NCBI GenBank assembly: GCA_020438525.1
Contig: JAGQUL010000229.1
Span: forward strand, 1-11,185
DNA: 11,185 bases
Direction: 5' to 3'
DNA from: Thermoleophilia bacterium
Lineage (GTDB): Bacteria; Actinomycetota; Thermoleophilia; Gaiellales; SKUG01
Shown in pieces: positions 1 to 7,330 of the stretch. Below the pieces are notes generated by a model. That model was not told the origin of the DNA and made no database searches. It was given only the letters and a program-made list of their open reading frames with translations. Both the position numbers and the translations under genes were made by a program. The first letter of the stretch is position 1; every line of letters begins with the position of its first letter.

Positions 1-928
1 GGCGAAGCGGCGCAAGCACGCCCCACGACAGCGGAATCCCCACGAGCAGTGCGATCGTCGCGGTGCTCCAGATGCCCGCGCGACCGAACGGCCGCGAACT
101 CGGCGCCGCACCACCGCCGAGGTTCCAGCAGCTGGCGTGCACGAGCGCCGCTCCGAGCGGGAGCCCGAGCACTGCCACGAGCGCGGTGACGAGCTCGCCG
201 CCCGATCGCGATCCACCGTCGAGCACGGGCTCGATCGCCGCCGGCAGCAACCGCCACGCCGCGAGCAGCACGAGTCCCATCGCCGCGAACCACGGCAGCA
301 CGCCCCACAGCAGCGATGCCACATGGCCGATCGCTCCGCGGGCGGCGCCGTCACGCCCCACCGAGCTGCCCGGATCGTTGGGATCGTCGACCGGTCGCAG
401 GTCCCGCTGCGTAGCGCGCACGAGCGTCTCGACATCGCTGCCGTCGCGCGGCGCACAGGCGATCCCGATGTCCACGACCGGATGCCCGGCCGCCGCGAGC
501 TGCGCCCCGAGCCGACGAGCCGCGGCTGCGGCCTGCTCCGGTCCGATGCCCCACAGCTCGATCGCCACGCGCTGCTCGCCGAGCAGGAACGCCGACTCCT
601 CCTCGCGCATCGCGCTGCGCAGCACGTGGGCCGCGTGCCGGAACCTCGATCCGCGGATCCGCAGCACCCCGACCGCGACTGGCGTCCGGCTCGTCGCCGC
701 CCAGGCAAGCTCCGCGCCGAGCCGCACGCGCAGTGCGCTGCGCGGCAGCAGCCCGGTCTTCTCGTCGACGATCTCCTCTTCCGCCACGCGGATCAACGCG
801 CCCAGCCGACGTGCCGAGAGCTGCACGCCGATCGCCATCACGGCGAGGAACGCCGCGATCGCTCCGATGCCTGCCACGGCGGTCGGTGGCAGGTCGCGCG
901 CTGCGTCGACGATCGAGCTCCAGCTCAT
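1..928 (-). CDS. Membrane protein with degenerate GGDEF-like domain (3' end outside window)
   Basis: I translated this frame by hand; it stays open from an ATG at 928 to the left edge (309 residues, incomplete). Residues about 16-38 form a hydrophobic segment. Residues 50-175 resemble a GGDEF domain: DEKTGLLPR at 55-63 matches the family's D-x-L-T-G-L-x-N-R start, and VDIGIACAPRDGSDVETL at 152-169 matches its late IGVA...P-DG-x-x-x-x-L motif. The GGDEF signature itself is replaced by LGEQR (116-120), so cyclase activity is unlikely. At least three further membrane helices follow (about 203-228, 248-266, 287-306), which is unusual for a diguanylate cyclase. The start overlaps the upstream gene's stop as ATGA, implying translational coupling. 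Role inferred: a membrane sensor or scaffold, possibly binding a nucleotide without making c-di-GMP. The reading frame is secure; the function is not. Confidence 0.72.
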   Translation of the reverse strand, partial: MSWSSIVDAARDLPPTAVAGIGAIAAFLAVMAIGVQLSARRLGALIRVAEEEIVDEKTGLLPRSALRVRLGAELAWAATSRTPVAVGVLRIRGSRFRHAAHVLRSAMREEESAFLLGEQRVAIELWGIGPEQAAAAARRLGAQLAAAGHPVVDIGIACAPRDGSDVETLVRATQRDLRPVDDPNDPGSSVGRDGAARGAIGHVASLLWGVLPWFAAMGLVLLAAWRLLPAAIEPVLDGGSRSGGELVTALVAVLGLPLGAALVHASCWNLGGGAAPSSRPFGRAGIWSTATIALLVGIPLSWGVLAPLR

Positions 929-1452
929 CGTGCCGACACCTCCGCGCTCGCGCTGCTCGCGCGCTGCAGCAGCGCCGATGCGTCCTCGGCGTCGCCGGCG
1001 CGCCACGTCGCCTCGCCGATCGCCAGTCGCTCGCGCGGCGCTGCGGCGAGCACCCGCCCGAGCAGCTCGGCCCGATGGTCGTCGTCGAGCTGTGGGCGGG
1101 CGATGCAGACCACCTGCTCGCCGATCCGAAAGCCCACCTCCGGCAGGCGCATCGAGTCGTGCAGCAGCCGTCCGAACCGGGCAGCGTCGCCGTCGAGCAC
1201 GGTCACCACCGCGACCCACACGCTGCCGCCGCTGCGCCGCGCCCGCTTCAGCTCGGCTGCGATCCGCTGCACGCAGACCCTGCGGTCGTACAATCCGGTG
1301 TCGTCGTCGCGCGGCACCTCGTCCCACGCCCGCACGAGCTCGCGCTCGAGCCGGGATCGACGAACGATCCCGTCGACAAGCACGACGAGCGAGACCGCTC
1401 CGATGGCGGCGAGGGTGATGGGGAGCACTGCAGCGTCCACGACGCCCAGCAT
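925..1452 (-). CDS. Small membrane-anchored degenerate GGDEF-like protein
   Basis: A 175-residue protein with one N-terminal membrane helix (about 7-28) and a cytoplasmic domain resembling a shrunken GGDEF fold. DDDTGLYDRR (49-58) matches the family's opening D-x-x-T-G-L motif. FRIGEQVVCIA (108-118) lies where RxGGDEF should be, and LAIGEATWRAGDAEDASALL (143-162) resembles the closing IG-x-A...L motif. The catalytic GGDEF residues are absent. The same GEQ triplet replaces them in the next gene, so the two look like paralogues. I chose the ATG at 1452 because the helix follows directly and the upstream codons lie over the divergent rhodanese gene. The frame can be extended upstream to 1746, but that part reads like antisense. 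The gene ends in an ATGA overlap with the following gene. I see no clear Shine-Dalgarno or -10 sequence before the start. Confidence 0.68.
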   Translation of the reverse strand: MLGVVDAAVLPITLAAIGAVSLVVLVDGIVRRSRLERELVRAWDEVPRDDDTGLYDRRVCVQRIAAELKRARRSGGSVWVAVVTVLDGDAARFGRLLHDSMRLPEVGFRIGEQVVCIARPQLDDDHRAELLGRVLAAAPRERLAIGEATWRAGDAEDASALLQRASSASAEVSAR

Positions 1453-1473
1453 TCTACGGACCGGATCGCGCGC

Positions 1474-1479
1474 TACACT
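1474..1479 (+). promoter_or_regulatory. -10-like hexamer of rhodanese gene (leaderless)
   Basis: TACACT fits TANNNT and ends 6 bases before the ATG at 1486, so transcription would begin at about the start codon. No convincing -35 is visible. It lies in the 33-base gap between two divergent genes. Confidence 0.45.
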
Positions 1480-1485
1480 GCCGCC

Positions 1486-1815
1486 ATGGACGTCCCCGAG
1501 GTGGATCCCGAGCAGGCAGTGCAGCTTCGCGATCGTGGCGCGGTGTGGATCGACGTGCGCGAACGCTTCGAGTGGGACGAGGCGCGGATCCCGGATACGA
1601 CGCACGTTCCGATGCAGCAGTCGCCCGCGTACGTGGCCGCGAACCATCCCGAGCTGGATTCGACGATCGTCGTATCCTGCCTGTCCGGCGCGCGCTCGGG
1701 GCAGGTGGTCGCGTACCTGCGCCAGCAGGGCTACACGGACGTGCACAACCTTCGCGGCGGGCTGCAGCTGTGGGCGATGCAGGGCCGCGAGGTCGAGCGA
1801 GGCCCCGAGCGCTGA
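1486..1815 (+). CDS. Single-domain rhodanese (sulfurtransferase-like)
   Basis: A 109-residue protein, the normal size for a stand-alone rhodanese domain; cytoplasmic, with no signal peptide. WIDVRERFEWDEARIPDTTH (21-40) is the family's D-V-R...E-x-x-x-x-H-I-x-x-A segment in slightly altered form. The active-site loop CLSGARS (65-71) contains the catalytic Cys65 in a C-x-x-G-x-R-S arrangement, and VHNLRGGLQLW (86-96) is the C-terminal G-G-x-x-x-W signature. Such proteins carry sulfane sulfur on the cysteine as a persulfide, usually transferring it from thiosulfate or another donor to a thiol or cyanide; the in vivo partner cannot be told from context. The start is set by a TACACT -10 six bases upstream and by conserved sequence beginning at once. 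It is divergent from the GGDEF-like pair and convergent with the dGTPase gene. Confidence 0.9.
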   Translation: MDVPEVDPEQAVQLRDRGAVWIDVRERFEWDEARIPDTTHVPMQQSPAYVAANHPELDSTIVVSCLSGARSGQVVAYLRQQGYTDVHNLRGGLQLWAMQGREVERGPER

Positions 1816-1828
1816 GCCACGTCAGCGC
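1809..1828 (+). terminator. Hairpin at rhodanese stop codon, possible terminator
   Basis: GCGCTGA pairs perfectly with TCAGCGC across a 6-base loop; the left arm ends at the TGA stop codon. No T-run follows, so intrinsic termination is doubtful, but it lies in the 37-base gap between convergent genes. Confidence 0.3.
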
Positions 1829-1852
1829 GGCTCGCGCGTTCGCGATCGAGCG

Positions 1853-3172
1853 CTACTCCCAGCCGCTACCGGCACTGGTTCCATACATCTCTGCGTGTAC
1901 GTGGTAGGCGTAGGTGTCGGTCATCGATGCCACGTGGTCGCACACGAATCGCACGCGGGCCCGCTGGTCGTCGGCCGGCAGGCGCTGCCACTCGTCCTGG
2001 TAGGGGAGCATGCGCGGCTCGGCGAGGTAGCCGTCGACGAGCTCGCGGATCACGCGACGCTGGCCGTGTCGGCGCGTGACGAGCTCGGGTGGCTCGATCA
2101 GCCACACCCAGATGATCGCCTTGAGCACCGCGATCCGGCGCTGCACGGCGACGTTGCCGGTCCAGCACAGGGTGCCACCGTCGGTGACCGAACGCAGCAG
2201 GTCGTCGGTGAGCGCGGAGCAGAAGCTCTTGAGCCCCGCCTCGCTCGCGCGCGAGCGATCGAAGGGGCCGCGCGCCCACGCCTTGCTCGCCAGCCCGCCG
2301 AACAGCTCGCGCAGCTCGGCCTCCACCTCCGCGTCGGGATCGGCAAACATGCCGGGGTTGCGTCGCTCGGCCATTGCCGCCACGCGCTCGATCGCCCACG
2401 GCTCGAGCTGCACGATCTGGTCGATCGGGATCAGCCGCGCCCAGGTGCCGTCCTCGATGTCGTGGACCGCGTAGGCGATGTCGTCGGCCGCTTCCATGAT
2501 CTCGGTGGCCAGCGTTCGTGCCGCGCCGTCGGGCGATCCCTCCCACAGCCACTCGTGCACTTCCGCGTCGAGCCGGTCGTCGTACACCCCGAACTTGTGG
2601 GTGCCGCGGCTCGCCGCCTCCGATTCCGTCCACGGGTACTTGGTCATGGCGCGCAGCGTGGCGCGTGACAGGTCGAGCCCGAGCGGGCGCCCGACCGGGG
2701 TCTCGAGCCGCCCGTACTTCTTCGGCTCGAGCAGCGTGACGATCCTGAAGCTCTGGGCGTTGCCCTCGAAGCGCATGCCCCACGTCTGCGACAGCAGCTG
2801 GTCGAGCGCCTCCTCGCCGGTGTGACCGAACGGCGGGTGTCCGAGGTCGTGAGCGAGGCACGCGGCTTCCACGAGGTCGGGCAGGTGCGCCTCGGCGGCC
2901 ACCACCTGCTCCCAGGAGCCGTCGGTGAGGCGGCTGGAGATCGCGCGGCCGAGCTGCGCACACTCGATGGTGTGGGTCAGGCGCGTGCGGAAGAAGTCGA
3001 TCGAGTGCAGCCCGACGATCTGCGTCTTGCGCTGCAGGCGGCGGAACGCGTGCGAGTGCACCAGCCGGTCACGATCGACCGCGACGTCGCTGCGCGGGTC
3101 GTCGGTGCGCCGGCGCGACGCGCCCATGCGCGCGTAGAGGGTTTCTGCGGCGGTGGTGGGAGACGACGACAT
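1853..3172 (-). CDS. dgt: dGTPase-like HD-domain deoxynucleoside triphosphate triphosphohydrolase
   Basis: A 439-residue cytoplasmic protein of the Dgt/dNTPase family, which hydrolyses dGTP or other dNTPs to the deoxynucleoside and tripolyphosphate. The HD-domain ligands are visible: His67 in RLTHTIE, His108-Asp109 in CLAHDLGHPPFGH, and the ADDIAYAVHDIED block at 229-241. Other family landmarks are HSHAFRRLQRKTQI (39-52) and FEGNAQSFRIV (135-145). Length is in the usual range for the 'dGTPase-like' bacterial subgroup. I prefer the ATG at 3172 to the GTG two codons upstream (3178), because a TAGGCT -10-like hexamer ends exactly 6 bases before the ATG, suggesting a leaderless message. The MFS gene ends 35 bases upstream on the same strand, so read-through is also possible. 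Substrate preference cannot be read from the sequence. Confidence 0.92.
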   Translation of the reverse strand: MSSSPTTAAETLYARMGASRRRTDDPRSDVAVDRDRLVHSHAFRRLQRKTQIVGLHSIDFFRTRLTHTIECAQLGRAISSRLTDGSWEQVVAAEAHLPDLVEAACLAHDLGHPPFGHTGEEALDQLLSQTWGMRFEGNAQSFRIVTLLEPKKYGRLETPVGRPLGLDLSRATLRAMTKYPWTESEAASRGTHKFGVYDDRLDAEVHEWLWEGSPDGAARTLATEIMEAADDIAYAVHDIEDGTWARLIPIDQIVQLEPWAIERVAAMAERRNPGMFADPDAEVEAELRELFGGLASKAWARGPFDRSRASEAGLKSFCSALTDDLLRSVTDGGTLCWTGNVAVQRRIAVLKAIIWVWLIEPPELVTRRHGQRRVIRELVDGYLAEPRMLPYQDEWQRLPADDQRARVRFVCDHVASMTDTYAYHVHAEMYGTSAGSGWE

Positions 3173-3178
3173 GGGCAC

Positions 3179-3184
3179 AGCCTA
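3179..3184 (-). promoter_or_regulatory. -10-like hexamer of dGTPase gene (leaderless)
   Basis: TAGGCT on the minus strand ends 6 bases before the ATG at 3172. This would give the dGTPase gene its own promoter despite lying downstream of the MFS gene. No -35 is evident. Confidence 0.45.
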
Positions 3185-3207
3185 GCCGGCGCTGCGCTGC
3201 GGCGACG

Positions 3208-4728
3208 CTACGCCTCGGCGGCGGGTGCGGCGGCGCCGGGCGGCGCTGCCACGGGGACGCGCCTGATCAGCGCGAGCGACGCGATCAGCGCCAGCGCCGC
3301 CATGGCGATCGCACCGGCGAATGCGGCATCCTGGCCGTGGATGAAGATGTCGTGGGCGATCGCCGCAGGCGATGCGCCGTGTGCCGCGCCGCCACGTGCG
3401 GCGGCGGCGAGCTCCTGCGCGCGGCTCTCCGATGCGTGCGCGGCAATAGTGCCGAGCACGGCCAGTCCCACGGCGCCGCCGAGCTGCTGCCCCGTGTTGA
3501 GCAGCGCGCTCGCCACGCCGGTCTCGTGCGGCGCCACGCCCGCCACGGCGGTCATGGTGAGCGGCACGAACACGCAGCCCATGCCGAACGCGAGCAGCAT
3601 CAGCGGGCCGAGGAAGTGGAGGTAGCTGCTGCTCGTGTCGAGCGTGGTGAAGCCCCACATCGCGAGCCCGGCGAGGATCGGGCCGGCGGTGAGGTAGGGC
3701 TTGGCGCCGACCTTGCCGATCGTGCGGCGCACCACGACCATCGACATGATCATGATCGTGGCGGGCATCGGCAGGAACCCGATGCCGGTCTTCATCGGGC
3801 TCCATCCGTGCACCTTCTGCAGGTACTGGGAGCTGAAGAAGAACGTGGCGAAGAGCGCCGCGGCCAGAAAGAGCATGATCAGGTAGGCGCCGGTGCGGTT
3901 GCGGTCGGCGAGGATCCGGAACGGCAGCAGCGGTGCCTTGTGGCGCGACTCGATGATCGCGAACGCGATCGTGAGCACGGCGGCGAGCGACAGCGCAACG
4001 ATCGTCTGGGTGTCGCTCCACGCGTAGGTCGCGGCGTGGGTGAGCCCGTAGACGAGCGAGATCATGCCGACCGTGATCGTGGTCGCGCCCGGCACGTCCA
4101 GGTGGTTGCCCGAGCCGGTCGACTCGCCGAGCACGCGCGGCGCGAACCAGAGCACGAACGCCCCGATCGGCACGTTGATGAACAACGACCAGCGCCAGCT
4201 GGCCAGGTCGGTGAGGATGCCGCCGAGCAGCAGGCCGAGCGCGCCGCCGCTCGCGGCCATCGCCGCGAACACGCCGAATGCCCTGGCACGCTCGTCGGGC
4301 TCGGTGAAGGTCGTGGCGAGCAGCGCGAGCGCGGTCGGTGCGGCGATCGCGCCGCCGATTCCCTGCAGTCCACGGGCGACGACGAGCATCCACTCGGATG
4401 TGGCGAGGCCGCCGAGCAGCGATGCGAACGCGAACAGCCCGACTCCGAGCATGAACATGCGGCGGCGGCCGTAGAGGTCGCCGGTGCGGCCACCGAACAG
4501 GAGCAGGCCGCCGAAGGTGATCGAGTAGGCGGTGATCACCCACGTGAGCCCGGTGTTGGTGAAACCGAGGTCCTTCTGGATCGACGGCAGCGCGACGTTC
4601 ATCACGGTGGCGTCGAGCACCACCATCAGCTGGGCGACGCAGATCACCGCGAGCGCGAGCCCGAGGTGACGATGCTGCTGCGGATCCGGTGCGGCGTCGG
4701 CCGCGGCGGCGGTGGGTGCAGTGGTCAC
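3208..4728 (-). CDS. MFS multidrug efflux transporter, DHA2 (14-TM, EmrB/QacA) type
   Basis: A 506-residue inner-membrane protein of the drug:H+ antiporter-2 group, which exports drugs in exchange for protons. Visible motifs: VLDATVMNVALPSI (37-50) in TM1 with the membrane-embedded Asp39; motif A GGRTGDLYGRRR (79-90) in the loop after TM2; the Gly-rich motif C region GGALGLLLGGIL (161-172) in TM5; and WRWSLFINVPIG (178-189), typical of DHA2 members. Length and helix density fit 14 segments. The GTG at 4728 is chosen because AGGAGA lies 7 bases upstream and the codon overlaps the TetR stop as GTGA. The frame can be extended upstream to 5025, but those residues read as antisense of tetR. Coupling to a TetR gene points to ligand-induced efflux; the substrate is unknown. 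Confidence 0.93.
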   Translation of the reverse strand: MTTAPTAAAADAAPDPQQHRHLGLALAVICVAQLMVVLDATVMNVALPSIQKDLGFTNTGLTWVITAYSITFGGLLLFGGRTGDLYGRRRMFMLGVGLFAFASLLGGLATSEWMLVVARGLQGIGGAIAAPTALALLATTFTEPDERARAFGVFAAMAASGGALGLLLGGILTDLASWRWSLFINVPIGAFVLWFAPRVLGESTGSGNHLDVPGATTITVGMISLVYGLTHAATYAWSDTQTIVALSLAAVLTIAFAIIESRHKAPLLPFRILADRNRTGAYLIMLFLAAALFATFFFSSQYLQKVHGWSPMKTGIGFLPMPATIMIMSMVVVRRTIGKVGAKPYLTAGPILAGLAMWGFTTLDTSSSYLHFLGPLMLLAFGMGCVFVPLTMTAVAGVAPHETGVASALLNTGQQLGGAVGLAVLGTIAAHASESRAQELAAAARGGAAHGASPAAIAHDIFIHGQDAAFAGAIAMAALALIASLALIRRVPVAAPPGAAAPAAEA

Positions 4729-5363
4729 TGGTCTGTCTCCTGTGGATGGGGAACCGGCAGCCCGAGCATCGGGCGAAGCACCTGGTCGTATGCGTGCTGC
4801 ACGAAGCTGCGCTCGATCGAGCAGCCGGTGAGCAGTGCGCGTTGCTGGATCAGCGACGGCACGATCGTCGCGGCAAAGTCGATGTCGACGTGGTCGCCGA
4901 GCTCGCCGCGCTCGCGTGCGTTCTCGAGCACGCCGCGGATCCGGTCGACGCGCGGCTGCGTGAAGCGCTCGTTGAAGGCGGCGAGCAGGTCGGGGTCGCG
5001 GCCGAGCGCCGAGGCGACTCCGCACATCACGGCGTGAGCGAACTCGCTCTTGCGGGTGCAGGCCGCGTCGACGAGCGCCTGCAGGTCGGTCTCGAGCGAG
5101 CCGGTGTCGACCGACTGCAGCTGCGGCTTCACGAGCTCCACTGCATCGATCACGAGCTCGACCTTGCTCGACCAGCGTCGATAGATCGTGGCCTTGCCCG
5201 CACCGGCGCGCTGTGCCACGAGCTCCATGGTGAGCCGGTCGTACCCCTCCTCGGCGAGCACCTCGAGCGCCGCCTGGCGCAGCGCGAGATCACGCTCGGG
5301 ATCGCGCGGGCGGCCACGCTGGGCGGGCGCCTCGGCAGCATTCGAGTCGGGGGTCGTCGTCAC
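4725..5363 (-). CDS. TetR/AcrR-family transcriptional repressor
   Basis: A 212-residue DNA-binding protein. The N-terminal HTH domain is clear: ALRQAALEVLAEEGYDRLTM (27-46), then VAQRAGAGKATIYRRWSSK (49-67), the TetR recognition-helix region with the common Y-R-R-W-S-S-K ending. The rest is a variable ligand-binding and dimerisation domain. The GTG at 5363 is preferred to the ATG at 5486 because the upstream codons cross a perfect palindrome and lack family similarity, and because a TACTGT -10-like hexamer lies 7 bases before it. The gene overlaps the MFS exporter by 4 bases, so the two are cotranscribed. The palindrome at 5380-5400 abuts its promoter, which fits autorepression relieved by a drug-like ligand. 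The inducer is not predictable. Confidence 0.9.
   Translation of the reverse strand: MTTTPDSNAAEAPAQRGRPRDPERDLALRQAALEVLAEEGYDRLTMELVAQRAGAGKATIYRRWSSKVELVIDAVELVKPQLQSVDTGSLETDLQALVDAACTRKSEFAHAVMCGVASALGRDPDLLAAFNERFTQPRVDRIRGVLENARERGELGDHVDIDFAATIVPSLIQQRALLTGCSIERSFVQHAYDQVLRPMLGLPVPHPQETDQ
4736..4741 (-). promoter_or_regulatory. Ribosome binding site of MFS gene
   Basis: AGGAGA on the minus strand, 7 bases before the GTG at 4728. It lies inside the end of the TetR gene and fixes the exporter's start. Confidence 0.75.
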
Positions 5364-5370
5364 CCAAGCC

Positions 5371-5376
5371 ACAGTA
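5371..5376 (-). promoter_or_regulatory. -10-like hexamer of TetR gene (leaderless)
   Basis: TACTGT on the minus strand ends 7 bases before the GTG at 5363. The palindrome at 5380-5400 starts 4 bases upstream of it and covers the spacer and most of the -35 region, so a bound repressor would block RNA polymerase. Confidence 0.5.
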
Positions 5377-5379
5377 GCA

Positions 5380-5400
5380 GATACGGAACCGTTCCGTATC
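5380..5400. promoter_or_regulatory. Perfect palindrome, likely TetR operator
   Basis: Half-site GATACGGAAC is followed by a single central base and its exact reverse complement GTTCCGTATC: 10-bp arms, 21 bases in total. Size and symmetry are typical of a TetR-dimer operator, and it sits just upstream of the tetR start. No second copy was seen in the window. Binding by this regulator is inferred from position. Confidence 0.82.
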
Positions 5401-5449
5401 GAATATGCACGTGTCGGCACGAAACCCCTGCTGGAGCATGCATTCGTCT

Positions 5450-5473
5450 TGCATCCTGCCACGCGAGGATGCA
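5450..5473 (+). promoter_or_regulatory. Inverted repeat ahead of the DUF2269-like gene
   Basis: TGCATCCT and AGGATGCA form a perfect 8-bp stem with an 8-base loop. The right arm contains most of a GAGGA ribosome-binding-like sequence and touches the alternative ATG at 5473. It could be an operator or an RNA hairpin hiding the start region; no evidence separates these. Confidence 0.3.
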
Positions 5474-5484
5474 TGATCAGCGGC

Positions 5485-5940
5485 ATGACCCTTTACGAGT
5501 CCCTGCTCTTCGTCCACATCGTGTGCATCGCCGTCTGGATGGGCGGCGGCATGGTGAACGCCATCTTCATCAAGACCGCCGCCGGTCTTACGAGCACCGC
5601 GGCGATCGCGCCGATCGCACGCCGCGCGCATGCGCTCGGCAACATGGTGTTCGCGCCGGCATCGATCCTCGCGCTCGCGACCGGCATCTGGCTGGTCATC
5701 GAGGGCCCGTGGAGCTTCTCCGACACCTGGATCTCGATCGGCTTCACCGGCATCATCGTGGCGATCGTGATCGGCGCTGTGTTCCACAGCAAGCGCGGTG
5801 CGCGGGCGGTCGAGCTCGCCGAGGCAGACGACCTGCCCGCGCTGCAGCAGCACCTGCACGGCTGGGTGAAGCTCGCCCGCGTCGACCTGCTCCTGATCAC
5901 CCTCGTGATCCTCGACATGGTCGTCAAGCCCGGCACCTGA
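5485..5940 (+). CDS. DUF2269-like small integral membrane protein
   Basis: A 151-residue protein with four predicted membrane helices (about 5-27, 55-73, 84-100 and 130-147). Its opening, MTLYESLLFVHIVCIAVWMG, resembles DUF2269 proteins, whose first helix carries a conserved histidine (here His11) and ends in W-x-G-G-G. No biochemical role is established for that family. I chose the ATG at 5485 because similarity starts there. An in-frame ATG at 5473 adds four residues and has GAGGA only 3 bases upstream, so either start is possible. The gene is divergent from tetR, with the TetR palindrome about 85 bases upstream, so it might share that regulation, but no promoter is clear. It is convergent with the DUF6986 gene, 18 bases apart. 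Confidence 0.78.
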   Translation: MTLYESLLFVHIVCIAVWMGGGMVNAIFIKTAAGLTSTAAIAPIARRAHALGNMVFAPASILALATGIWLVIEGPWSFSDTWISIGFTGIIVAIVIGAVFHSKRGARAVELAEADDLPALQQHLHGWVKLARVDLLLITLVILDMVVKPGT

Positions 5941-5958
5941 CCTCGCCGTGCCCGGCGC

Positions 5959-7323
5959 TCAGCCCGCGCGGCGCGCCTCCACGATCCGCAGGAAGCTGCG
6001 GCCGCGAAACTCGTCGAGCGTGATGCCGGTGGCCGTGGCCTCGGCCTCGGTGATCGCGCCCGAGTTGAGCGCGCGCAGGAACGAGTTCAGCAGGCCCTGG
6101 CCGGTGGCGGCGTCGTCGAACACGTCGTCCACGAGCGTGGCTTGTCCAGCCTTGTCGATGAACGCGCGCAGGCGCTCGGTCACCGCGTCGAGCCCCTCGA
6201 GGAAGAACCCGAACACAGTGGCGTACCGGATCGGCAGCTGCGCCGGGTGCAGGTCCCAGCCCTGGTAGAACGCGCGCTCCAGGCTCTGGCGCACGTGCGA
6301 GTGCTGCAGCCGCCACGCGCTCCACACCACGTCGCGGTTCTCACGCTCCTGCTCGGCGCTCAGCTCCCCCGCCGCGCCTCGGTGCGGTCCGACCGGCATC
6401 ACGTTCGTGGCGCCATCGCTCAGCAGGTAGCCGCGCTGCGCCATGCTCACCTGCATCACGTGTCGCGCGAACGAACACGCCGGGTGGTCCATCGCCTGCA
6501 GCGCCGCGGTCACGCCCGCCAGCGCGGTGTAGTCGTACGTCCCGAAGTGCACGCCGCGGCAGCGCTCGCCTGCGGCGGCGACCAGCCCCGGCAGCGCCAC
6601 GCGCCCGTCCACGTCGATGATCGACTGCGGTGTCTCCACCATCAGCTCGAGCGGCACGCTTCCCGGTGCGAGGCCCAGCTTGCGCTCGAGCGCGCCGATC
6701 GCCGCGTCGGCCGCTGCCGACTGCTCCGGCACCTGCACCTTCGGCAGCGTGACGACGAAGCCGTCGGGCAGCGCGCCCCCGGTGCGCTCCACGAGCGACG
6801 TGATGAACAGGTCGAGCGTGCGCAGCCCGCGCCGGTGCAGCTCGGCGCTGAATGGCTTGATCCGGATCCCGATGAATGGCGGCAGCGTGCCCGCCGCCAT
6901 CCCCTCGGCCACCTCGCCTGCCGTACGCACCGCCTCCGCGTCCTCCTCCGCGTCGGGCCGGTTGCCGTAGCCGTCCTCGAAGTCGATCCGGAAGTCCTCG
7001 ACCGGCTCGCGCCGCAGCTTGTCGACCACGCGCTCGTGGATCGTGTCGGCGAGCTCACGCTTCGCGCCGCTCCAGTCGAGCGCCTGCGCGAGCGTCGCGC
7101 CGTCGGGCGCGTACCGCTCGAGCGCTGCCAGCGCCAGCTCGCCCATGCGCCCCGTCGAGCCGGCCTTGAACAGCTGCGCGCCGCCGTACACCGTGTGCAC
7201 CGGCTGTCGCTGCTCGCTCTCGCCGGGGTACTCGGCGGCGAACCGATCGTTGCCGCTGGCAAGCCGGTTCAGGAGCGGTGCCAGCTCGTCGTCGCTCAGG
7301 GTGGGCAGCAGGGTGGTTTCCAT
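5959..7323 (-). CDS. DUF6986 protein, CitE/HpcH-like aldolase fold
   Basis: A 454-residue cytoplasmic protein that I assign from memory to DUF6986, a family found mostly in actinobacteria. The order of motifs follows CitE, malyl-CoA lyase and HpcH/HpaI TIM-barrel enzymes: HTVYGGAQLFK (43-53), DFRIDFEDGYG with acidic residues (110-120), GIRIKPF (152-158), VTLPKVQ (191-197), LELMVETPQSI with the probable metal ligand Glu (225-235), GVHFGTYDYTA (257-267), and a CitE-type ending GWDLHPAQLPIRYA (355-368). Enzymes of this fold cleave or form C-C bonds, often using glyoxylate or a 2-oxoacid with Mg2+. The neighbouring ureide genes suggest a substrate near glyoxylate or ureidoglycolate; this is inference. 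The ATG at 7323 is preceded by TAGGCT 7 bases upstream, suggesting a leaderless message. It is divergent from the GNAT gene. Confidence 0.82.
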   Translation of the reverse strand: METTLLPTLSDDELAPLLNRLASGNDRFAAEYPGESEQRQPVHTVYGGAQLFKAGSTGRMGELALAALERYAPDGATLAQALDWSGAKRELADTIHERVVDKLRREPVEDFRIDFEDGYGNRPDAEEDAEAVRTAGEVAEGMAAGTLPPFIGIRIKPFSAELHRRGLRTLDLFITSLVERTGGALPDGFVVTLPKVQVPEQSAAADAAIGALERKLGLAPGSVPLELMVETPQSIIDVDGRVALPGLVAAAGERCRGVHFGTYDYTALAGVTAALQAMDHPACSFARHVMQVSMAQRGYLLSDGATNVMPVGPHRGAAGELSAEQERENRDVVWSAWRLQHSHVRQSLERAFYQGWDLHPAQLPIRYATVFGFFLEGLDAVTERLRAFIDKAGQATLVDDVFDDAATGQGLLNSFLRALNSGAITEAEATATGITLDEFRGRSFLRIVEARRAG

Positions 7324-7330
7324 GGGCGCG

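Noticed and set aside
137..2668. A very long plus-strand open frame (843 codons) over the GGDEF pair, rhodanese and dGTPase genes
   Set aside because: It crosses four genes with clear family motifs in other frames, and its translation is Arg/His/Ala-rich with no recognisable domain: a GC-bias shadow.
4729..5025. N-terminal extension of the MFS frame
   Set aside because: It overlaps the TetR gene and is Arg-rich nonsense; the GTG at 4728 has a good ribosome site and a GTGA overlap.
3337..5037. A 566-codon plus-strand open frame opposite the MFS and TetR genes
   Set aside because: Its translation is low-complexity His/Arg/Glu sequence; the minus strand encodes a clear transporter and regulator.
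5364..5486. N-terminal extension of the TetR frame to an ATG at 5486
   Set aside because: It runs through the palindrome and the -10-like hexamer and lacks family similarity; the GTG at 5363 fits better.
5944..5957. Short CGCCG/CGGCG hairpin between the convergent DUF2269-like and DUF6986 genes, considered as a terminator
   Set aside because: Only a 5-bp stem and no T-run; common by chance at this GC content.
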